Shown: positions 1 to 12,635, counted from the first letter of the stretch. The stretch is DNA of 64,000 nt from Aedes albopictus (GCF_035046485.1 NC_085137.1:498066536-498130535), one strand, 5' to 3'. Made by a program: numbers and translations. The notes: generated by a model not told the origin, from the sequence alone.

Positions 1-30
1 ACAAAAAGTGAAATAAATATTTGTAACGGC

Positions 31-3000
31 CTAATTTAATCCTCCAGAAAAAAATCCATGAATTTCTTTAGGAATTACTAAGGAATTACTAAGGAAAAGG
101 CTGGTCCTTAGTAATGCCCTCAGGACATCCTCTGGGAATCGGTCTAGGATTTTTTCATGAATTTCATCAAGAACTTCAATTATTTCTTTATGAATCCCTC
201 TAAGAATTTGTTCAGGAATTATTCCAGATTTTTTTTTTGAGAATTTCTCCAAAATTTTATTCAGGAATCTGTTTGGGAATTCAAACAGGATTTTTTCGGA
301 ATCTATGCCAGCAGTTTATCCAGGAAATTCTCGCCTATTTCTTCAGGAATTCCTCAACCATTTGTTTTAGAAATGGTTCTGGAATTATTTTCGGGAATTC
401 CATCACGATTTTTTTTTCAGAATTTCCTCCAGTAGAAATATTTTTTTAGGAAATCCAGAATTTTCTCTAGATACTTCTTCAGAAATTCTTCAAAGATTTT
501 TTTCAGCAATTTCTCCTCGCTTTTTTGTTTGTTTTGTTTTAGGAGTACTTACAGGATTGTTTCAGGAGTTTCTTCAGGAATTCCTTTAAAACTATCTTTT
601 TTTCTTTGTAAATTCTTGGGGAATTTCTTTAGTAATTATTCGAATACTTTTTTCAGGAGTCCCTCCTGTTATTTTAAGAATTTCGTCAAGATTTCTTCTA
701 GGAATTCCTTCAGGAAGTTTTCGAAGTTTTTTTTCAGAAATTCCTTCTTTTTCCAGAAATACTTCCTGGATTTTGTTAAGGTTTTCTCGAGGAAATTCTT
801 CAGGAATTCTTCCAGGAGATTTTCTAGAAATTCTTCAGAAAAAAAATCATAGAATGTATCCAGGATGTTTCTTATGTTTTTTTTTCAAAAATTATTGCAG
901 GAGTTTCTTCGGTATTCTCGTATTATTCCAGGAAGTTCGTCAGGAATGTCTCCTGAAATTTCTTCAGGAATCGTTCCAGGATTTTTTTTTTATGAATTCT
1001 TCCAGAATTCTTTCATATATTTATATTTTTTTAAGAACTCCGCTTAGAGTTCCTTTCCGAATTTCCGGAAATTCTTTGAATATTTTTTTTTTGGGAAATT
1101 ATCCAGAATTTTTTTTAGGAAAAGTCCCAAGAATTTGTTCAGGAATTTCTCGAGAATTTTCCTTATGTAACTTCCGCTGAGAGTTACATAACATTTTTTT
1201 CTAGAATTTCGACTGGAATTGTATCAATTTCTTCAGGAATCCCTGCAACTGTTTCTTCGTGAATTTTTTCTTAATTTTATCGATGAATGCCTCCAGGAAT
1301 CTGCTTGGAAATTAAGACAGGATTTTGCTATTTTTTTTAATTTATCACTTCCGAATTCACGAACTTTTTCTTCTTCTTCTTCAGGAATTTCTCCACGACT
1401 TTTTTGAAATTCCTCCAAAAATACGTTTCGGATTTTACCAGAAATCCTTCTAGATTCTTTTCAAGGAATTTCGACAGGAAGTCTTCGAAAAAATTATCAG
1501 GAATTCTTTCCAGTTTTTTTTTTTTATTTTGAGGAATACCCCCAGGTTTTTTTATTTTCTCGGTGAATTTATTCTGAAATTCGTCAGTAGTTTTATTCTA
1601 GAAATCCCTCGACATTTTTTAAAGATTCCATGCAACATTTTCGTATGATTTTTTTTAGAAATAATCCCAGAAACTCTTAGAAATTCCATGAGAAATAACT
1701 CTAGAGCTGGCCTACTGATGAGAAATAACTTAACGAATTCCCTCAGATAATTCTTCAGGAATTTCTTAGGAATTTCTTCAGGAATCACCCCAGAATTATC
1801 AGGAATTCTTCCAAGATTATTTTTTCGGGAAAAACCTAGTTTCATGAGTTTATAATTTCCAGCAACCCAAGATTTTCTTATGAATTCCTCCTTTTTTTCC
1901 TTAGGAAAAGTTCCACGTATTTCTTTAGGAATTGCTCCAGCCTTTTCTTAAGGAATTCCCTCATAACTTCTAAGAATTATCCAGGATTAGGAATTCATCC
2001 AGGATCTTTTTTAGAAATTATTCTAGGAATTTCTTCGAGAATTGATGCAGGATTTTATTCAGGAATGCGTTTCTGTTTTGAAACTAAGACAGGATTTTTT
2101 TTTCAAGGATTACAACAACACTTTACTCAGGCACTGCTTCATCTATTTCTTCAGGAATTTTTTCACGACTTTTTTTGGGACTCATTAAAAAAATACGGCT
2201 TTGTTTTTTGGAAATCTTTCTGGAATTTATTTTGAGAACTTCCTTTATTCATTTTTGCAGTAAATCCTTGAGAATTTGCTTGGGACTTATTCGGAAATTT
2301 ATCCAGGATTTTATTTAGGAATGACACGAACACGCAGAAAAAAGCATGGTAAAATCAAAAATATTTCAGGTAAACTCAAACAATTTCTACTGGCAACAAA
2401 AATAAAACTGTTTGGAGCAAATCGAACGTCACATTTGAAGCAAATTCAATCCATTTTTGAAACAAACATGCATCTTCTGACAGGTTATGTTAGAAACAAA
2501 TGTAGAAAAAATTGTTTTTTTGTGGCAGGTCGGCCCTACGGAAATATTTGTTTTCCAATTTATTTTACAATTTTACAAAGTAGTTATGTAGAACTTCTTC
2601 ATCTATTTCTTTCGAAGTTTCTCCATGACTTTCTTGGGACATATCCAAAAATACGACTTGGATTTTTTAAAGAAATCTGGAATGTATTTTGAAAATTTCC
2701 TTCATTATTTTCGCAGGAAATCCTTGAGCAATTTCTTCAAGAATTCTTTGAAGGTTTTTTTTCTGGAATTTCTTCTGTTTTTCGTAATTTCGTAAGAAAT
2801 TTCGTAAGGAAGTCTTCGGAAAAATTTCTTAGGAGTTCCTTCTTGTTTTTTGGGGATTTTTTGAGAAATTTCTTCAGGAACTCTTCAAAAAATTCCTTTA
2901 CAAATATTTACAGGAATTTCTTCGGGAATGTCACTATGATTTGATTCCGGAATTCCTTAAGTGGTTTGTTTGTGAGATCAGAGGTTTTTTTAAAGATTTT

Positions 3001-3345
3001 TTTTATTAGTTTCATTAGTCATTTTAGCAATATATAAAGGATTTTCTTTAGAAATACCTCTAAGAGAGAATGTATTACAAAAGTGTGAGATGAACTTTTG
3101 CACCTGAAGAAATGTCGGAGAAAATTCTCGAAAAATATTTCTGGAGAAATTCTCGATCGAATTTCTAAATAAATTCTAAAGTTTCTTAAGGAAATTTGAA
3201 AATACTGAAGGATTTCCTGAAACACTTGAAGAAATTCCCAAAAAAAATCTCTGAGGAATTCCTCTAAGTAAATTCCTGGAATGATTCTTGAAAAAAAAAA
3301 CAATAAAAAAACTAAATTCCTATAGAAACAAGGAGGAATATCTGG
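31..3345. repeat. Degenerate 12-bp GGAATTCC satellite, block 1
   Basis: Tandem sequence in which AGGAATT or GGAATTCC recurs about every 12-15 bp, separated by T- or C-rich spacers. It is diverged compared with the blocks after 53 kb, with many T-runs and single-base changes. From about 3100 to 3300 the polarity changes from the CTCC-type to the GGAG-type strand. Open frames here translate to F/S/R/N-rich low-complexity peptides and are not genes. The edges are approximate. Confidence 0.85.
2322..2586. other. Unrecognised insertion inside satellite block 1
   Basis: The 12-bp periodicity stops near 2320 and resumes near 2590. The intervening A-rich DNA lacks the GAATTC core and has no recognisable coding or terminal-repeat structure. 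It may be an old insertion whose ends have decayed. Confidence 0.4.
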
Positions 3346-5289
3346 AAAAATCTAGTTTTTGACCTATTGGTTCATAACGGCAAACTATTTTAGGACAAAA
3401 ACTGCTCTAATAATAGATGTCCCAATTGGCACTGAACTCATTGGTTTTGTAACGATCGAAATTCTCCTTTATATACTCTATAGAGCAAATCTACTGTGAC
3501 ATACTTTTCCCCAAAAATCGAAAGGAAAGCAACCTAACATTTCCTACGTCGGTTTCCGTTTAGTATCTGTTTACCGAAAGCGACATTGAGGAAACCCATT
3601 TCTCTTGTTCTATTTACCACAACAACATAGAAACATGTATTGTACATACACAGATATGTTTTGCTATCCCTGAACATTTTGATTTCTCTGAATGGGATAA
3701 AAGTAGCACATCGCATCGCAAGGCACCCACATTTCCGCCATGACATTTTATTCATCGTCGTCATCCTCCTGCAATGCACTGACTGCTTGCTGTTCCATTA
3801 TACCGCATTGGGTCACATCCGCCCACTTTTTCAAGTCTAAATTTAAAACTTGTTCACATTACTTTAAGAAGTTGCTTTAACCGATTCACCCACACTTGAA
3901 AATTCAAAAAAATTCCTCTCAGTATGATTAGCTATTCATTTAACCCTGCTGTGAGCACACTATCTAGGTTCTGGAAGGCTTCGAACGCAACGATGAGCAC
4001 GCTCCACAGCTAGTCATGTCCTGTCGGGCTCCCCCTTTGGCAGTCCAGGGCAAGGACAAAAAAATTATGTCGAAGAACAACCATAAATTTTGGGCTTCCT
4101 ATCGCTCGGTCGTCGGTCGCCTTACGGATGGCCGGGCACAGCTGCTGCGTGCTTGCTCCTTGCTGCCATATCAGAGACCGAACAGTAGTAGGTAGTAGTG
4201 CATAACCGGGCCGAGAACAGCAGTACGTGAGTGTCTTTCTCAATTACGTCGAGGAGCGGAGGATGAAGGTGGTATCGGTGCTCCATGCTCCATGCTGGGC
4301 TAAAGTCTTTGTTATGAGACAGTTCGAAAAGTTCGGCTCCATGAGATGCACCCAAAGCTGACGGGGCCCGCGCTATAAATTAGGAACTTCTTGTTGCTTC
4401 GTTCCATAATGGACTAGTTCTTTTGTTTGTTTGGGTGGGATTGTGTGCTACATTTGATGCTGCCAGTTGGGGAACTATTTGTTGTTCAAAATGCAATTAG
4501 ATATATTGAACATAAATTCGGAACAATGTTCCTTTTTATGTTGGAACATCTAGCATGATGTCAATATTCTCTTTTAACGACCAACAAAGACGATCATTTG
4601 TTTAGTGTTATTACAAACTATCCACTTTGATTGATGTTGGGTTAGGGTTTCACATTTCCCAACAACCCACTTTTGCACTTTCTTCTACCATAAAATCTTC
4701 AACGTAGATTCTAGTTTGACATTCAAACACATTGAAATCCCCACAATGCAAAACCACATTCCAGCTGAAAAGCCTTGCCTAAATTCCTACGAAATGAGTG
4801 GAAGTTCTTTGTCTGCTGAATGCTAGAGTTGGCAGCATGCCAAGTAGACAGCAAACGACCGACGTGGACACTGCTGTCGAGCAGTATCTACGGCTTTCTG
4901 GTCTTTGCTAGCTGAGAGACAATCATGACACTCGTCAATGCAATGGTGACGATGATGGGTATAGAGATCGGAAGATTAAGCGGTGGGAGGAGATGAAGGA
5001 AATTCAGACGTATCACTTGCAGGGAACGACTCCCCGGCGTTCGAAAGCATGACAGGGAGAAGAAGAAGGCGCAATGACAGTCATAATATTCACACTCATA
5101 ATCATAGGATAACAAGTTACGGAAATTGAGTTTGGTGATGGCTTGCGGAGAACTTTTCGTGTCAATCTGTTTGTAGGATTCTGTTTTGCAGAAGTTAGAT
5201 CAATGGACGTTAAACTTGAAGAATTCAGAGGCGCAATGTGCTTTCAATTGACAAATTGAGATATAAATTTGTTGAAAAATATCCCTTGT
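3346..5289. other. No gene recognised
   Basis: Non-satellite DNA of mixed composition. A more GC-rich stretch lies at about 3950-4370. The open frames are short, overlap on both strands and show no family motif. I see no RNA gene, and no terminal repeats that pair. Confidence 0.4.
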
Positions 5290-5356
5290 TTAGGTGGGTA
5301 TCGAACTTACGACTCCACATCTCTAGACCGGCGTTTTAACTAACTAAGCCACAGAA
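5290..5356 (-). mobile_element. tRNA-related SINE head (fragment)
   Basis: On the minus strand the segment reads like a tRNA: a box-A-like TGGCTTAGTTAGTTAA near 5338-5351, then a box-B-like GTTCGATACCC near 5295-5306, separated by about 35 bases with an anticodon-arm-like stretch. These are the internal RNA polymerase III promoter elements of tRNA-derived SINEs. I could not define the tail or the target duplication. A decayed tRNA pseudogene is the alternative. Confidence 0.5.
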
Positions 5357-5788
5357 TAAGTTAAGATTTTGCGGAGTAGGAATTTTAAACTGGATGCAAA
5401 GCGTCACTCTTTTACTTGTTTTCGTCTTAGGTGTCCATCTTCCGCACTATCGCGTGACTACGAACAATGACTTAGATCATACCTCAAAAATCACCTGAAG
5501 AAATATGAGAATACATATTTTTTTGGTTTTGACGGAGCATTAGCAGGAGGAATTCTGTCAGTAATTTTCGAAGCACTATCTGGAGCAGTGACTGTTGTTC
5601 GGGAGGTCCGATAACCTAGATCTAGAGTACGTGGCATGCATAGTTGTCCAATGTTATTTCTTTTTACGATTCAGATTTTTTTCTACGTTATAGCTGCAAT
5701 GCGTGCTGAGCATATAAACCGAACGTAAACACTACAACCCAACAAAAGTTTTGAAAAAGAGGACAAATGTCACTTCAGCTATTTCATA
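5357..5788. other. No gene recognised
   Basis: AT-rich DNA between the tRNA-like fragment and a foldback element. No long open frame, paired repeat or RNA motif was seen. Confidence 0.4.
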
Positions 5789-5790
5789 TA

Positions 5791-6699
5791 CAGGGCATAC
5801 TCAAAATAACTGGGACTGGCAAAATTTCATCACTTTTCTAAAAATGTTCAACTCGCTGTAACTTTTCGAAAAGGGCATCAAATATTCTCAAATTTTTACT
5901 GTAAGCTCATCAACTAGTTGTGTATCCGTGGTCAAAATTTGGGAAGGATCGGGCCATTCTACACAAAGTTATAAAGGTTCTAGAAAAAGGTATTATTATT
6001 CGATAGCCAATTTTGAGCTGCTATATCTCCGGATTCAATGAACCGAATGCAATGAAATTTTGATCATTTATGACTTAAATAATGATCTTTGAAAAACAGT
6101 TGACTTAATTTGAAATTATTAATAAGAAAAAAGTTATGGCGCTTTCATTTATTCCATGTTTTTTTTTCAGTAAATTTATCTATTTTTCGTATGCATCCCA
6201 TTACTTTTTCAATTTAACGAAGGCTATTTGGTTGCTTTTCTTTAAAGCATAAATATGTATATTCAATTCAATTAGAGGGAATTTAAATGAACTATAATTA
6301 CTATCTCAAATTTTTAAACGATGATAAAGTTTTGGAAAAATAAGTGTTATATTAGAAAAATAATCTAATCGAAATAATTTCCTTTTGTGTGAAGAATTTT
6401 AAGTTTAGTCAAATGTTTTAATAGCTCATTATATGAGTCATAAATGATCAAAATTTCATTGCATTCGGATCATTGAATCCGAAGATATAACAGCTCAAAA
6501 TTGGCTATCGAATAATTATACCTTTTTCTAGAACCTTCATAACTTTGTTTAAAATGGCCCGATCCTTCCCAAATTTTGACCACTGATACACAACAAGTTG
6601 ATGAACTTACAGTAAAAATTTGAGAATATGTTACAGCTACCTGAACATTTTTTGAAAATTTAAAATTTTACCTGTCCCAGTTATTTTGAGTATCCCATG
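5791..6699. mobile_element. Foldback MITE, TA duplication (Tc1/mariner-type)
   Basis: The element starts CAGGGCATACTCAAAATAAC and ends with the complement of CATGGGATACTCAAAATAAC. Both sides carry a TA target duplication (5789-5790 and 6700-6701). The inverted arms are long, about 330 bp each. For example, the segment around 5940-6090 reappears inverted around 6440-6570. The AT-rich centre has no transposase, so it is a non-autonomous element. TA duplications and CAG-like termini are typical of the Tc1/mariner superfamily; the family name is not assigned. Confidence 0.85.
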
Positions 6700-6892
6700 T
6701 ATGTCAAAAGTGCTGTGTTGCTTTTATTAGATTGTTTCGAACGAAACTCACCGGTGATCTGCAACAAATTTTGTAAACACTTGCGGTTATAGAAAATCTG
6801 CTGCGAAAATCATAAGCGAAAGTGTTCAAGAGTACCCGTCGCAGCGTTCGGGTGAGTGAAGTGCTGGAAGAATAAAAAGAAAATATCACTTC

Positions 6893-7390
6893 CAAATAGA
6901 CGAGTGCACCGTCCGCTGAAAGTTCACTCGGGCAACGAATTTTGACACCACAGCGGGGATGCATATGCATCACTTTAAATGAATATTCATGTAAGGAATC
7001 AAAGAAAAAAAATTACCAGCGCATTTTGGTGATGCATATCTGAGTAGAAGTTGTTGAGAGTCGACTCCGCTGTGCTGTCAAAAATTTTCAAGCTCAATGA
7101 ACTCAATGTTCATCGGTGCACTCGTCTATGGAAGGGACGGCCTCCATCAAGGATGCGCGACACCATAGAGGAGGAAGAGGATGTGGAAATCTCTCCGACA
7201 AAGCGGAGCAGAGTACGACCACCGAAAGAGTAACCGGAGAGTAAGCTGGAAGAAGTGAGTGTCACTGCTGTGGGATATCACCCGGGGCGTGAGAGAGGAA
7301 CGGAAAATCTCGCTCTGCACATCGAGGAGATTTCGGCGAACAATGGTTCGGGAAGAGTGTAGATCACTGGTCCACCGGAACTGGTTAAAC
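6893..7390. repeat. Inverted repeat with short charged open frame
   Basis: The segment 6893-6965 (ATAGACGAGTGCACC onward) reappears inverted at about 7033-7135, around a short spacer containing ATGCATATGCAT. Downstream, 7136-7233 keeps an open plus-strand frame encoding an acidic run (EEEEDVEISP) followed by a basic stretch ending in PPKE and a stop. This has the composition of real protein, but I cannot assign it. It may be the relic of a mobile element or of a gene end. Confidence 0.5.
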
Positions 7391-7391
7391 G

Positions 7392-8135
7392 GTCATCCTG
7401 ACCAAATTTTCCGGGGTTTCCTCCAGGAATTGCTCTGGGGATTCCTCCGGGAATTCCTCCAGAAATACCTCCGAGAATTCATCCAGGAATTCCTATGGGA
7501 ATTCTACCAGGAATTCCTCCAAGAATTCCTCCGGGGATTCATTCAGATATTCCTCCAGGGATTAATTCAGGAATTCCTTCGGAAAATTCTCCAAGAATTC
7601 CTCCGGAGAATCCTCAAGAAATTCCCCTAGGAAACCCTACATCATTGTCTCCTTAGATTCCTCAATAAACTCCCTCAAAGGGTTTCTCCAGGAATTTCTC
7701 CGGGAATTTTTTCGGGAATCCCTCCGGAGATTAATCTAGAAATCGCTCCGGGTATTTCTCTTGGGATTCCTCCAGGAATTCTTCCGGAGATTCTGTAGCA
7801 TTTCCTCTTCCTGGAGAAATCCCCAAATGAATTTTGAAGGAATCCCCGGAGAAATCCCTAGAGGAATTTTCGGAGGAGAAGAATTCTAGAAATATTCCAG
7901 GAGGAATCTCTGAAGAAATTCCCGGAGGAGTTCCTTGAGGAATCAGAAATTCCTGGAGGAATCCCGAAAAGAAATCCCTGTAGAAATGTTAGTTGAAATC
8001 CCAGAAGGAATTCTTGGGGAAATCTGGAATTCTTGGAGAAATCCAAGTACGTATTGCTCGAGGATACTCAGTAAGAATTCATGCTAGGATCTCAGAGGGA
8101 ATTCCTGGAGAATCCCAGAAGGAATTCTTCCAAAA
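7392..8135. repeat. 12-bp GGAATTCC satellite, block 2 (strand switch)
   Basis: Clear 12-bp periodicity. Up to about 7800 the plus strand carries CTCC spacers (CCTCCAGGAATT). After about 7810 it carries GGAG spacers (AATTCCCGGAGGA). The block is therefore a large imperfect palindrome with arms of about 400 and 320 bp. Open frames through it are artefacts of a stop-poor repeat. Confidence 0.88.
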
Positions 8136-8599
8136 TAGGTTTGCAAAATATTTTGTTTATACCGCAACAGTATTTGGCAACGACCGGTACGCAACCCGGT
8201 AACTAAATATAGTAGCGACCGGTGTGGAAATGAGTAACTAAACTAAAATAACAACTCCGTGGGCAATGATTTTACTCGCCCAAATAGTAGCCCCCGATAA
8301 ACTTACTCTTAGAGGGTGAAGAATATATCTAATATGAAATAATCTGTTGGAAGAACCTGAACATGTTGAATGTTGTTTTCATTATCAGCATACAAAAGGC
8401 GTTTTATAAGAATTTTCTTGAAAAAGCGCCCTCGCAATTCACTTCGGTTTTAGGATTTATTGAATGGTCTTGTTGCCTGTTTTTGTTATGAAATAATTGT
8501 CAGGAATGCTAGATATATGGTTATATATGGTAAATGAAATGACTCTTACTTTTCACACGTTTTCAGTGACTTTGTAAGTGAGATTTTGTGTGTGAGTGA
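8136..8599. other. No gene recognised
   Basis: AT-rich DNA between satellite block 2 and the ACTC-rich array. It has a few short direct motifs (GACCGGT twice near 8180-8225) and nothing else I can support. Confidence 0.4.
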
Positions 8600-9345
8600 A
8601 TTCATGAGTTGAGTATATGAGTGAATTGAATAGTGCAAGAATTGGTGTGTAGTAGAGCTGGTAATACTCACGCACACACACGCTCACTCTCTAAACCAGT
8701 CACTTGCTCATTCGTTTTCTCACATACTTCACTCAGAGAGTGAGTAACTAATAGGCGAACTCACATAGCAAAAGGGCCATTCACTCGCAAACTCATTTTC
8801 TTACTCGCTTACTCGCTCACCCGCAAAATGAATAACTTAACTTATTTGTTTTTGTATTTATTGATCGAACGTAAACCAGTTTACAAATAATCGGGTCAAG
8901 GACAAATAAATCGACTAAATCAATCACTATCTCATTCATTTACTCATTCACGCACACATTCACTCATTAACAGGCTCATTCAATTATTTACTCACTTATC
9001 AAATCACTCCATAAACCAACTCATTACATCACTCACTCACCAACTCACGCACGTCCTTACTCACTTAACAAATGATTAACCAACTAGATTACTTGCCAAA
9101 TCGCTCGCTCGCTCACCCTCTTATAACTTACTTACTCTATACAGTACTCACCATTTCATCAAATCACTCACTAACTCATTATATCACTCACTAACTAACT
9201 CACTGTATCCTTCGCTTACTCAGTAACTCACTCATTTGCTCACTAACACAGCCTCTTACTCATCAATAGGCTCACTCTCTCACTAACTCATTAGCTCAAC
9301 TACTCATCTATAAGCTTTTTGCATCGCTCATTAACTTACTCAACG
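8600..9345. repeat. ACTC/ACTCACTA-rich simple repeat array
   Basis: About 750 bp dominated by imperfect CTCACTCACTAACTCA-type units on the plus strand, preceded by GTGAGTGAA-type units near 8580-8640 (opposite polarity). It has no coding potential. A reverse-complement version of the same motif occurs at 44.1-44.35 kb. Confidence 0.85.
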
Positions 9346-9419
9346 ATTCAGTGTAGCCAATTTTGCGGGCGTAACAACAACAGCAAAGATTTTAAGCAAG
9401 GTCCGCTTAAACTTCGCAA

Positions 9420-10328
9420 GTCGGTGACTCCTGCCAAGAATGATTACCATCTTCTGGCCGAGCCGAATAGGAGAGGGCAAACCACCCTACAAACCGAGCT
9501 TCGTGATCAAAACCGATCGGAGATACGTGACCCACTGGGGGCTGAGGTCAGCGCACCATCGAGGAAGAAGTGAATGTCCAGCACTACCCAGGCACCTAGG
9601 CCGGATACAAAGCGCGCAAAGGTCCAGGAAACAAAGCCACAAAATGTTCTTCCACGAAAAACCAACTGTGGAACGGTGTCAGTCAGCCGCTCCGTATCGT
9701 GTTGTGGGAGTGACGTTGCAAAGAAAGTTAATGTCACTCCATTCCAGCTTCTCTTCCTGAGATGGGACAAAGGTATTTGTCCCTTATGGCCTGACTCGAA
9801 AGCCTAGGCTTAAGCGCCATTGCTCACTCTAAACCAGGAGACATCCGGATCAGAGGAAAAACGATGCCCTTGAGGAAAAATATTGAGGCAACCTACTAGT
9901 GCGATAGGGCGACTCGCAACAGTACGATGTAGATGCACCAAGTACATTATTCCACCTGCGGAAAGACCCGACCGGTACCACGTAAATTGCTACGATTAAG
10001 TTCCCAGTAGGGAAGGTTAACAAGGCGGCTACAGTAATTCTCCCAGTTGGCTGGTCAGTGTGCCCGCTCTGCACTTATAAGCCACCAGAGGCTTGCTTCA
10101 AGCAAGGCCACAAGCCATGAACGTGTATAGGCTCTACCAGAAGCAAACTCTACAAGGAAGTGCGAAGAAAAGGGCCACATCGCCAGATGGTGCCCCTCAG
10201 CATCATAATGCTTTATTTGCACGGCAAACAAGGGCCATATGACAGATGGGCCTAAATCCCCAGGCATACGCGAAAACAAATCAACCGATGATAGTGCAGG
10301 TTACACAGCTGAATCTGAATCACTGTAA
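9420..10328 (+). pseudogene. R1-type ORF1 (gag-like) remnant
   Basis: Nucleic-acid-binding protein of an R1 retrotransposon, which normally coats the element RNA. The end is recognisable. A CX4HX4C knuckle (CEEKGHIARWCP) spans 10161-10196, and a third knuckle (CFICTANKGHM) starts at 10209 with its last cysteine lost. A degenerate first knuckle lies near 10090. The frame closes at 10326-10328 and overlaps the start of ORF2 by 41 bases. Upstream, the frame is broken by stops and frameshifts, so no intact protein is possible. Confidence 0.7.
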
Positions 10329-11871
10329 GGCCGCACAACAGTTGCTGTGGCAGTCAGTCTCGGAGTTATGTAGTGGACTCTAGTAGGGAGTCCTAGAAAA
10401 AAAAATCCGCTTCGAACAACGGCTTCGCAATAGCGAAGATCAACAGGGTGTACTACAACATTTGCTATATGTACACCACAGGTGGCCGATAAAACAGTTC
10501 CCTTCCATGATAGATTCGCTATTCAGCGTACTAGCGGGATTTACTTCCGTGACCATCGATGGAGATTCCAAAGCCTTAGTGGTCGAATGGGGTAACCGTT
10601 TGACTAACGCTGGAGGCAGGCCTCTGCTCAAATCCTTGGCCAGGCTGTCGTAAACGTGGGATATAAAAATACCTACAGCAGGCAAAATACAGAGTCCATT
10701 ATCGCGACATCGATGGAGTTCGGGTCGAAACCCTAAGTCATATTGGAGGATCAACGATTGGTGCACGGTACAGGGTTTAATACAGAAGAAGACTGCCACA
10801 GTCGAAGGTCCCTCGTGGTATATGGCGAGTCGATAGAGGAAGTGGAACTGACAGCAACTCACGCAATTGGCATAGTGGAGGATTGGATGAGGTCGAGACA
10901 TTTGGCACTCGCGCACCACAAAACGGAGGTGGTGGTGGTAAACAACCGCAAGTCTGAACAGCAGGCAGTGGTCACCACAGGTGGATGCACGATCAACTCT
11001 AAGCGCTCACTGAAGCAATTGGGGGTCATGATCGACGATAAGCTGAAATTCGGAAGCCACGTAGAATATGCCTGCAAAAGGGCAAGCATGGCGATAATGG
11101 CATTGTCAAAGATAATATCAAACAGCTCGGCAATAGTCTCGAGTAAGCGTAAGCTGCTCGCGGCAGTAGCGGTCTCCATACTACGGTATGGCGCTGCTGC
11201 ATGGTCGAAGGCGCTAGTGGTTAACCGAAACGTGAAGCGACTTGAAAGTACCCACAGGCTGATGTGCCTTAGGGTGGTGAGCGCATACCGCACGGTCTCA
11301 AAGGACGCGGTATGTGTGCTAGCGGGCATGATGCCCAAGCTTTAGTGGTGGCAGAGGATGAAGAATGCTTCGAGCGACGCGGCATAAGAGGCGCGAGGCG
11401 TATCGCCAGAACCTCGTCTATGCTGAAGTGGCAGAGCGAATGGGATTCCTCCAGCAAGGGTAGATGGACACACAGGCTCATACCGAGCGTGTCCAAGTGG
11501 ACGAGCAGGCCTCATGGCGAGGTGAATTTTCACTTGACTCAATTTCTGTCAGGCCATGGGTGCTTTAGGTGGTATCTGCACAGATTCGGACACGCAGGCT
11601 CCCCCGCATGTCAGGAGTGTGCAGACTGCGACGAGACCGCCGAGCATGTGCTCTTTGAATGTCCACGTTTCGTGGAGCAAAGGTCGAGTATGCAAGAGGT
11701 ATGCGGTAGAGATATCACGTCTGACAACATTGTTGAAAGGATGTGTATGGGGGCGGACAAGTGGGACTCCGTTACTTCCACGGTTTCTCGAATCGTACTT
11801 GAACTACAGAGTAAATGGCGAGCCGAACAACAGCTAGTTGAGTTGGCCCCCCTTCCCCATCCAGGAGCTTG
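10288..11871 (+). pseudogene. R1-type ORF2 (endonuclease-reverse transcriptase) remnant
   Basis: The frame starts at 10288 with the N-terminal block typical of R1 endonucleases (QLNLNHCKAAQQLL) and stops after 31 codons. An endonuclease fragment at 10510-10650 retains TIDGDSKALVVEWG, a degraded form of the GDFN motif region. After a large deletion, 10790-11345 encodes the thumb region that follows the catalytic YADD box. The catalytic box itself is missing. A frameshift leads to 11345-11871 with the C-terminal CX2CX8HX4C knuckle (cysteines and histidine around 11609-11662). It is non-functional. Confidence 0.85.
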
Positions 11872-12398
11872 AGTTCAACGGGTAGTCTAAGTACTAGCCA
11901 GGACCCGAGCCTCCAGGGGAGAGTGAACAACTTAAGGCGGTAGCTGGTGGAACGCTTACTATTAGAGTGTACTCATGTACGGTCCCCCCCTTCTCGAAGT
12001 CATCCCTAACGGGCGTACCGCGAAGGTAAGGAAGAGAGAGAATGAGTTTTTAGTGGGTCGATCCCCACATCACCCAAGGAACCACCTCTTGGGTATCTGT
12101 TGCAGATTTTCTCATTCTATAAAAAAAAAACACAGTCGAAGGTCATTGAAAGTTTTCGGGGAAGGCTGGACGACGCACATCGACAAACCGGCATATGAGG
12201 AGCAATTGCTCACGTTACCTCACAATCCCAAGACGCTACCCAGTAATGGACGCCGAGTGTACTGATGGTGCCCAGAAAACGCAGAACTCCGCACATCCTG
12301 CCTAAGAGGTAGGAGCAGTACTGAAAATTTCATTTCATTCATATCTAAATTCAATCACCTACAGCCTATTTAAGAAACTGATCCTGAGAATATGGTAT
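11872..12398 (+). other. 3' UTR of the R1 element
   Basis: Non-coding sequence after the ORF2 stop, containing an A-run at 12121-12130 and a tail (AATTTCATTTC through GAATATGGTATATGAC) that continues at 12617-12635 after a MITE insertion. The tail recurs in inverse orientation at 34795-34915. The open frame across 11975-12265 has no recognisable domain. Confidence 0.65.
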
Positions 12399-12399
12399 A

Positions 12400-12614
12400 G
12401 GGAATCGCGCTACTTGGGCAGTGGCTTCTATATTCGTCTGTTTTCCACTAAAACTCAGTCAAATTTGAACCAATTGACACAACTTTTGGAATGTGGTGAC
12501 ATAGGTATAGTATCTACCCGTGTACAACATTTCAAGTCAATTGGTTCAAAATTGACTGAGTTATAGTGGAAAACAGACGAATATAGAAGCCACCGCCCAA
12601 GTGGCGCGATACCC
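12400..12614. mobile_element. 215-bp foldback MITE inside the R1 3' UTR (TA duplication)
   Basis: Near-perfect inverted arms of about 70 bp. The left arm runs from GGGAATCGCGCTACTTGGGC and the right arm ends CGCCCAAGTGGCGCGATACCC. TA flanks both sides (12398-12399, 12615-12616). Removing the element restores GGTATATGAC, as found in the R1 tail at 34.8 kb, which proves insertion into R1. It has no coding capacity. Confidence 0.9.
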
Positions 12615-12635
12615 TATGACAAACTTGTGCGGCTA

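Larger units (their letters stand above)
9420..12635 (+). mobile_element. R1-clade non-LTR retrotransposon, decayed and internally deleted
   Basis: Remnants of both R1 open reading frames appear in the right order: a gag-like ORF1 with zinc knuckles, then ORF2 with endonuclease, reverse transcriptase and a C-terminal zinc knuckle. A long 3' UTR follows. ORF1 and ORF2 overlap, as is usual in R1 elements. The 3' UTR tail around 12330-12398 and 12617-12635 matches an inverted copy at 34795-34915, which confirms that it belongs to a repeated family. Most of the endonuclease and of the reverse transcriptase palm is missing. The 5' edge is approximate. Confidence 0.85.

Noticed and set aside
4010..4355. 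Overlapping 77-codon minus-strand frames
   Set aside because: Two different frames overlap with no recognisable motif, intron signal or codon pattern. Most likely chance in GC-richer DNA.
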